Shown here piece after piece: positions 57,143 to 64,000 of a stretch of 64,000 nucleotides of DNA. The stretch comes from Molanna angustata (lineage: Eukaryota > Arthropoda > Insecta > Trichoptera > Molannidae), in NCBI GenBank assembly GCA_963576475.1, contig OY754970.1:31774619-31838618 (forward strand). The letters are read 5' to 3'. The number at the start of each line of letters is the position of its first letter. Position 1 is the first letter of the stretch. The notes under the pieces are model-generated. The model worked only from the letters and a program-made list of their open reading frames with translations. It was not told the DNA's origin and did no database searches. Made by a program: the position numbers and the translations under genes.

Positions 57143-60100
57143 ATAATCGTGACCTTTTATGTTGAGGTCACATCACATATCTTTTCCATGTGCACTGAAT
57201 GTATGTATTATAATATGTATATTTAGTTTTCTTTACATTTATAATAATCCCATTATCATGTGCCCATTTAGTTAAATTATTAAGGTCAGTCTGTAGGTAA
57301 TTTTGTATTTTGTCTTTTATGTTGAGGTCACATATCTTTTCCATGTGCACTGAATGTATGTATTATAATATGTATATTTAGTTTTCTATACATTTATAAT
57401 AATCCCATTATCATGTGCCCATTTAGTTAAATTATTAAGGTCAGTCTGTAGGTAATTTTGTATTTTGTCTTTTATGTTGAGGTCACATATCTTTTCCATG
57501 TGCACTGAATGTATTATCATATATTTAGTTTTCTTTACATTTATAATAATCCCATTATCATGTGCCCATTTAGTTAAATTATTAAGGTCAGTCTGTAGGT
57601 AATTTTGTATTTTGTCTTTTATGTTGAGGTCACATATCTTTTCCATGTGCACTGAATGTATGTATTATAATATGTATATTTAGTTTTCTTTACATTTATA
57701 ATAATCCCATTATCATGTGCCCATTTAGTTAAATTATTAAGGTCAGTCTGTAGGTAATTTTGTATTTTGTCTTTTATGTTGAGGTCACATATCTTTTCCA
57801 TGTGCACTGAATGTATTATAATATGTATATTTAGTTTTCTTTACATTTATAATAATCCCATTATCATGTGCCCATTTAGTTAAATTATTAAGGTCAGTCT
57901 GTAGGTAATTTTGTATTTTGTCTTTTATGTTGAGGTCACATATCTTTTCCATGTGCACTGAATGTATTATAATATGTATATTTAGTTTTCTTTACATTTA
58001 TAATAATCCCATTATCATGTGCCCATTTAGTTAAATTATTAAGGTCAGTCTGTAGGTAATTTTGTATTTTGTCTTTTATGTTGAGGTCACATCACATATC
58101 TTTTCCATGTGCACTGAATGTATGTATTATAATATGTATATTTAGTTTTCTTTACATTTATAATAATCCCATTATCATGTGCCCATTTAGTTAAATTATT
58201 AAGGTCAGTCTGTAGGTAATTTTGTCTTTTATGTTGAGGTCACATCACATATCTTTTCCATGTGCACTGAATGTATGTATTATAATATGTATATTTAGTT
58301 TTCTTTACATTTATAATAATCCCATTATCATGTGCCCATTTAGTTAAATTATTAAGGTCAGTCTGTAGGTAATTTTGTATTTTGTCTTTTATGTTGAGGT
58401 CACATCACATATCTTTTCCATGTGCACTGAATGTATGTATTATAATATGTATATTTAGTTTTCTTTACATTTATAATAATCCCATTATCATGTGCCCATT
58501 TAGTTAAATTATTAAGGTCAGTCTGTAGGTAATTTTGTATTTTGTCTTTTATGTTGAGGTCACATATCTTTTCCATGTGCACTGAATGTATGTATTATAA
58601 TATGTATATTTAGTTTTCTTTACATTTATAATAATCCCATTATCATGTGCCCATTTAGTTAAATTATTAAGGTCAGTCTGTAGGTAATTTTGTATTTTGT
58701 CTTTTATGTTGAGGTCACATCACATATCTTTTCCATGTGCACTGAATGTATGTATTATAATATGTATATTTAGTTTTCTTTACATTTATAATAATCCCAT
58801 TATCATGTGCCCATTTAGTTAAATTATTAAGGTCAGTCTGTAGGTAATTTTGTATTTTGTCTTTTATTTTGAGGTCACATATCTTTTCCATGTGCACTGA
58901 ATGTATGTATTATAATATGTATATTTAGTTTTCTTTACATTTATAATAATCCCATTATCATGTGCCCATTTAGTTAAATTATTAAGGTCAGTCTGTAGGT
59001 AATTTTGTATTTTGTCTTTTATGTTGAGGTCACATCACATATCTTTTCCATGTGCACTGAATGTATGTATTATAATATGTATATTTAGTTTTCTTTACAT
59101 TTATAATAATCCCATTATCATGTGCCCATTTAGTTAAATTATTAAGGTCAGTCTGTAGGTAATTTTGTCTTTTATGTTGAGGTCACATCACATATCTTTT
59201 CCATGTGCACTGAATGTATGTATTATAATATGTATATTTAGTTTTCTTTACATTTATAATAATCCCATTATCATGTGCCCATTTAGTTAAATTATTAAGG
59301 TCAGTCTGTAGGTAATTTTGTATTTTGTCTTTTATGTTGAGGTCACATCACATATCTTTTCCATGTGCACTGAATGTATGTATTATAATATGTATATTTA
59401 GTTTTCTTTACATTTATAATAATCCCATTATCATGTGCCCATTTAGTTAAATTATTAAGGTCAGTCTGTAGGTAATTTTGTATTTTGTCTTTTATTTTGA
59501 GGTCACATATCTTTTCCATGTGCACTGAATGTATGTATTATAATATGTATATTTAGTTTTCTTTACATTTATAATAATCCCATTATCATGTGCCCATTTA
59601 GTTAAATTATTAAGGTCAGTCTGTAGGTAATTTTGTATTTTGTCTTTTATGTTGAGGTCACATCACATATCTTTTCCATGTGCACTGAATGTATGTATTA
59701 TAATATGTATATTTAGTTTTCTTTACATTTATAATAATCCCATTATCATGTGCCCATTTAGTTAAATTATTAAGGTCAGTCTGTAGGTAATTTTGTATTT
59801 TGTCTTTTATTTTGAGGTCACATATCTTTTCCATGTGCACTGAATGTATGTATTATAATATGTATATTTAGTTTTCTTTACATTTATAATAATCCCATTA
59901 TCATGTGCCCATTTAGTTAAATTATTAAGGTCAGTCTGTAGGTAATTTTGTATTTTGTCTTTTATGTTGAGGTCACATATCTTTTCCATGTGCACTGAAT
60001 GTATGTATTATAATATGTATATTTAGTTTTCTTTACATTTATAATAATCCCATTATCATGTGCCCATTTAGTTAAATTATTAAGGTCAGTCTGTAGGTAA

Positions 60101-60859
60101 TTTTGTATTTTGTCTTTTATGTTGAGGTCACATATCTTTTCCATGTGCACTGAATGTATTATCATATATTTAGTTTTCTTTACATTTATAATAATCCCAT
60201 TATCATGTGCCCATTTAGTTAAATTATTAAGGTCAGTCTGTAGGTAATTTTGTATTTTGTCTTTTATTTTGAGGTCACATATCTTTTCCATGTGCACTGA
60301 ATGTATGTATTATAATATGTATATTTAGTTTTCTTTACATTTATAATAATCCCATTATCATGTGCCCATTTAGTTAAATTATTAAGGTCAGTCTGTAGGT
60401 AATTTTGTATTTTGTCTTTTATGTTGAGGTCACATATCTTTTCCATGTGCACTGAATGTATTATCATATATTTAGTTTTCTTTACATTTATAATAATCCC
60501 ATTATCATGTGCCCATTTAGTTAAATTATTAAGGTCAGTCTGTAGGTAATTTTGTATTTTGTCTTTTATGTTGAGGTCACATATCTTTTCCATGTGCACT
60601 GAATGTATTATCATATATTTAGTTTTCTTTACATTTATAATAATCCCATTATCATGTGCCCATTTAGTTAAATTATTAAGGTCAGTCTGTAGGTAATTTT
60701 GTATTTTGTCTTTTATGTTGAGGTCACATATCTTTTCCATGTGCACTGAATGTATTATCATATATTTAGTTTTCTTTACATTTATAATAATCCCATTATC
60801 ATGTGCCCATTTAGTTAAATTATTAAGGTCAGTCTGTAGGTAATTTTGTATTTTGTCTT
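57143..60859 (-). repeat. About 24 tandem copies of the post-FADD segment of a LINE RT
   Basis: The unit encodes KDKIQNYLQTDLNNLTKWAH, DNGIIINVKKTKYMIIHSVH and MEKICDLNI. Marker CTTTTCCATG (plus strand) occurs at 57181, 57336, 57491, 57638, 57793, 57944, 58100, 58253, 58413, 58568, 58728, 58883, 59043, 59196, 59356, 59511, 59671, 59826, 59981, 60136, 60283, 60438, 60585 and 60732. Spacings are 147, 151, 153, 155, 156 or 160 bp. The 147-bp form (49 codons) is in frame and lies mostly next to the palm. The 155-bp form carries an 8-bp insertion that shifts the frame (TKYTYYNTYIQCTWKRY). The 160-bp form adds ATCAC. Confidence 0.96.
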
Positions 60860-61283
60860 TTTTTCGGTCTGCTACGATTATACATGTATCATCGGCGAAC
60901 ACTTTTTTACTGCAATATTTAATGACGTTTGGTAAACTGTTGACGTGTCCGATATAACATATTGGCCCTGATATTGATCCCGTGGCAACTCCGTTCTCGA
61001 TTGGGATAGAATCACTCAATTGGTCATTAATTTTAACAATGAGTTTTCTGTTTGTTAAATAATCTTTTAGCCAGTTATTAACCGGTCCTCTTACTCCACA
61101 TTCGTTCATTGCAGTTAGTAGAATATTATGATCCAGGGTATCAAATGCCTTTTTGAAGTCTATAAATATTATACCTACGTATAACTTATTATTTAGGTGG
61201 TTGTTTATTTCATCGGTAAATTCTGTTAATAAGGAGTTAGTACTTTTATTTTTTTGAAATCCAAACTGTTCTTTGTTAATTAT
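60860..61283 (-). pseudogene. LINE reverse-transcriptase palm domain
   Basis: Translated on the minus strand: INKEQFGFQKNKSTNSLL, then LYVGIIFIDFKKAFDTLDHN (motif A with catalytic Asp), NWLKDYLTNRKLIVKINDQ, GVATGSISGPICYIGHVNSL (motif B, diverged from the usual GVPQGSxLGPxLF), and KKVFADDTCIIVAD (motif C, F-A-D-D). It is open throughout and continues in frame into the first four array units, giving a 281-codon frame at 60264-61109. The start at 61109 is an internal Met. Upstream homology stops at the (TAA)n tract near 61284. Confidence 0.92.
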
Positions 61284-61510
61284 TTATTATTATTATTATT
61301 TTAATATAGGCAATACGACCATTCAAGGTCGATTTGTTCCATTTGACGACGTGAGAATTTTATATAAATAAAAACAAAAAACAGTTAAAGAAAAGACAAA
61401 CAACGCCTACAAAACTACCAGGTTTTTCTCAATTAATTTTAATATTTCTATGTAAATTATCGGGGAAGCAATTGCAAGAAGGTGTCGAATCTTCAGTCGA
61501 ATATTCTGTT

Positions 61511-61979
61511 GGTGTCTTAATAAATAAATAAATACTTAGTCATACTATCGCCATCGACAGTTGGATCTTATGTGTTACATGCAAATAGATTTGTCCCATA
61601 TTTACTGTTTATTACCCTTTGTTGCTCCATAATATGACTCTAGTCTTGTTTCAGTAACCTCCATGACCAGAAAAGAAACTAGGCAGCTAGATAGAAAAAA
61701 ATAGAAATGAATGTCAGTACATATAGTATTATTTTGTACATAAAATATTTAATGAATATATTTAATAAATATATCTTCAACATTATTATAACCTATCTAA
61801 ATAATTTTAGCGAGTTTGAATTGTTCGTGTTGGGCGTAATTATCTCTGACTGCGTCCCTGTTGGACTTGTATGAACTGTAAAATGCTGTACCGTCTTCAC
61901 AAAATTACATTCTTTGTTATTTTGAATATATTATGAAAAAAACATTAACAAAATAAAACCGTTTTTCCTACTTACTCCT
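61511..61979. other. Split repeat tail, repeat L copy 2, then unassigned
   Basis: 61511-61535 is the right half of the tail split by the LINE. 61543-61583 (CATACTATCGCCATCGACAG) is dispersed repeat L copy 2. The rest is A/T-rich. Confidence 0.6.
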
Positions 61980-62400
61980 TTTTACTCCTCACTACCTCTA
62001 GGGGATATAGTGGGGAGTTATCAATTCGAAATTTTTAAGGATTTTTTTATTGCAGATTATCAACTAGTATCATGATGAGATTGTATTCTGAAAGTTTCAT
62101 CACAATGTATCTGTATGTGTGCTGTGTGCTATGTACGGCGTGTTTATTTTACTTTATCTTTACTTTATAGACTAAAGAACTCGTTCGATTCTTTTCAAAC
62201 TTTGAAAATTTGTATTTTTAATACTCACTTAGACCCCATTAGATTTTGAAGGATGTGCTTCTCAATTTTAACTGTCAAATATTTCAAAAGGCACAGGAAC
62301 TAAAAAATCGATATTTTTATTTTCAAATTGCTAAAAAGGCACATCACTTTCATAAAATGACATTGAAGAATTTTCAAGTTTTCGTAATAAAATATTTAAA
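61975..62400 (+). mobile_element. Dispersed family F, plus copy
   Basis: TTTTTACTCCTCACTACCTC, GGGGATATAGTGGGGAGTTA, ATGATGAGATTGTATTCTG, GTACGGCGTGTTTATTTTAC and ACCCCATTAGATTTTGAAGG are in order. The final GGCCACAACCC part is absent or too diverged. Confidence 0.86.
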
Positions 62401-62925
62401 TCAAAAATAAATCAACATACTCATTTCATGTAAAAGCGTCACACGTCGGTCATTTGGAATCCACTGTATAATATTTATATTAACTATATAGAACGAATTC
62501 AACATATATTTTTGAGACAGATGAAGTACAAATTTGGTAATAACTACAAACATGAATTGGTGACTTTACAGACAAGACGAAATGTACCTTTATGACATTA
62601 TAAATTTTAATATTGACTGCACAGACCTTCGGAAAATTATAAAATTCAACATTACAAACAAACGAAGAAGGCACACCTCATGGTTCTTTTTATTCGCCAC
62701 TGTACCGATGCCTTACCACATATAATTAATAATTTGGAAAGGATCAGGTCCGTGGACATATTCTGTAAGTCCAGGACCCTTTTCAGGAGTGTTTTGTAAC
62801 CAGCAGTGAGAACATGTGACATGAAATCAAAGGTGGGGTGAGTAGGTTACAAATCTTATTTAGATTTATTATATTGTTAAAATTTTATTTGTACGTTTCC
62901 CATTTTTCAAAATAAATAAATATGC
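62401..62925. other. No gene recognised
   Basis: A 64-codon minus frame at 62480-62674 and a GC-richer patch (62735-62850) show no recognisable motif. Confidence 0.3.
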
Positions 62926-63478
62926 TAAGCGAGTGGGTTGCGTCCAACGCTAAACTACTCACTAACAAGTCACTCCATAAAGTATTCAAATTTTGTATGG
63001 AAATTTTTCAGCATTTTCAAGCATAGAGTCAACATTTTTTTTATTCAAATATTTTTTTATGAAAACTTGAAAATTCTTCAATGCCATTTATGAAAGTGAT
63101 TTGCTTTTTTAGCAATTTGAAAATAAAAATATCAAATTTTTAGTTCCTGAGCTTGTGGTCACTTTGAAATATTTGACAGTTAAAAAAATTGAGAAGCACT
63201 ATTCAGATATCCTATGGGGTCTAAGTGAGTATTAAATATACAAATTTGCAAAATTTGAAAAGAATCGAATGAGTACTTTAGTCTATAATCGATAAAGTAA
63301 AATAAACACGCCGTACATGTACATAGCACACAGCACATAGTAGGTACACATCACACACACATACACAGATACATTGTGATGAAACTTTAAGAATACAATC
63401 TCAGCATGATACTAGTTGATAATCTGCAATAAAAAAATAACCATAAAAATTGCAGAAATCATAACTCCCCACAATATT
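62926..63478 (-). mobile_element. Dispersed family F, near full-length minus copy
   Basis: From AGCGAGTGGGTTGCGTCCAA through TCCTGAGCTTGTGGTCACTT, TATCCTATGGGGTCTAAGTG and GATACATTGTGATGAAACTT to CATAACTCCCCACAATATTC. The terminal GGGG...TGAGGAG part is cut off where LINE sequence begins. Confidence 0.88.
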
Positions 63479-63485
63479 CTCCACA

Positions 63486-63796
63486 ACACTAAAAGAGAGA
63501 CGTACCCTATTTGACATGACAACACTACACAAAATAATCAATAGCACGTTTGACTGTCCAGCACTCGTTAGCTCAATTAACATACATGCACCACTCAGAT
63601 GCCTAAGAAACAACTTGCTCTTCCTCCCGTCAACTTCAAACACAAATGCAGGATTTAGGAAACCAACCAACAGAATGTGCAATGAATACAACAAAACCTT
63701 TCCAGACACACACATCTTCTCCAAATCATACACAGCATTCAAACACGAAATAAAACACATTCAAAAATCATCACCACAACACGCGATGACATAATA
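63486..63796 (+). pseudogene. LINE polymerase C-terminus
   Basis: The plus frame reads TLKERRTLFDMTTLHKIINS, DCPALVSSINIHAPLRCLRN, NLLFLPSTSNTNAGFRKPTN and RMCNEYNK, then FPDTHIFSKSYTAFKHEIKH and stop at 63794. L-x-x-R-R-x-x-x-D-M-x-x-L-x-K-I-x-N and P-x-R-x-x-R-N...N-x-x...N-R-x-C-x-x-Y-N are the usual end of jockey/R1-like LINE polymerases. It is open over 310 bp, so relatively young, but 5'-truncated. Confidence 0.85.
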
Positions 63797-64000
63797 ATAC
63801 ACATACTCTATTGAGATATTAATCATCTGTCATAACATACTACACCATCTCTTTTATTGAATTATGGCTCCTTAATTTTAATTTTATTTTATGTATTTTT
63901 GTTTTTTTTTTTTTTCTCTTTTTTATCATTATGTTAATGTATAACTCTTGTTTCTCTATTTCTCGCCTCAATATTTATTTCTCGCCTCAATACTTATTTC
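63797..64000 (+). mobile_element. LINE 3' untranslated region, runs off the window
   Basis: T-rich sequence follows the stop, with a T run at 63902-63915 and ATTTCTCGCCTCAATA repeated twice near 63957-63995. The 3' end is outside the window. Confidence 0.5.

Larger units (their letters stand above)
56261..61499 (-). mobile_element. LINE insertion with internally amplified reverse transcriptase
   Basis: The element lies on the minus strand and ends in poly(A) (T run at 56259-56273). It is flanked by a direct 11-bp repeat, AATATTCTGTT, at 56250-56260 and 61500-61510. It carries, 5' to 3', an unassigned 5' piece (61284-61499), the RT palm (60860-61283), a tandem array (57143-60859) and the post-RT C-terminus (56516-57142), then 3' UTR. 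The 5' piece ends in a (TAA)n tract and may be a tail of another element. The element is 5'-truncated or internally deleted, since no endonuclease is visible. Confidence 0.75.

Noticed and set aside
57168..60297. Many separate 60-codon genes starting MHMEKICDLNIKDKIQ
   Set aside because: They are units of one amplified LINE segment; each Met is internal to the ancestral polymerase.
63516..63794. Host protein starting at the Met at 63516
   Set aside because: Homology to LINE C-termini continues upstream of this Met, to about 63487.

Overview
The window looks like intergenic or intronic DNA of a moth or butterfly. The sequence is strongly A/T-rich. The palindromic word TAGGTACCTA recurs throughout, there are many short tRNA-derived SINEs, and many 3' ends of non-LTR retrotransposons (LINEs) resemble lepidopteran ones. 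No host protein-coding gene could be identified with confidence. Almost everything that can be named is a mobile-element remnant or a tandem array. The lepidopteran assignment is an inference from these habits, not from a marker gene.

Layout. 1-1.7 kb: a broken copy of an uncharacterised, repeat-associated invertebrate gene. 3.3-10.9 kb: LINE 3' ends, an inverted SINE, a 33-bp minisatellite and one copy of an interspersed element. 13.4-14.8 kb: a 36-bp minisatellite split by a SINE, then a 25-bp minisatellite. 15-21 kb: a SINE, hairpin and terminal-inverted-repeat elements (one inserted inside the terminal repeat of another, 20521-20846), and a small unique island with a perfect RFX X-box (18501-18514). 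21-29 kb: LINE tails and the first copy of an 800-bp duplicated segment. 30-32.1 kb: one element apparently inflated by several unrelated tandem arrays. 33-34.7 kb: a very long (CA)n tract and a 72-bp minisatellite. 35.4-37.9 kb: an interspersed element whose 3' part has become a 143-bp satellite, interrupted by the second 800-bp copy. 39.7-41 kb: a hairpin MITE and an LTR-retrotransposon end with a tRNA-Trp primer-binding site. 42-50 kb: SINEs and several minisatellites with higher-order structure. 50-54.9 kb: LINE ends, SINEs and copies of a 0.5-kb dispersed family. 56.2-61.5 kb: a LINE on the minus strand whose reverse-transcriptase ORF contains about 24 tandem copies of the segment just after the catalytic FADD motif. 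62-64 kb: more dispersed-family copies and the C-terminus of another LINE.

How the parts relate. The LINEs provide reverse transcriptase. One SINE family carries a 3' end matching a LINE 3' tail in the same window, as expected if that LINE mobilised it. Several elements have generated tandem arrays from their own sequence. I found no new protein system; the most unusual objects are the amplified LINE reverse transcriptase, the satellite born from an interspersed element, and the precisely readable nested insertions.
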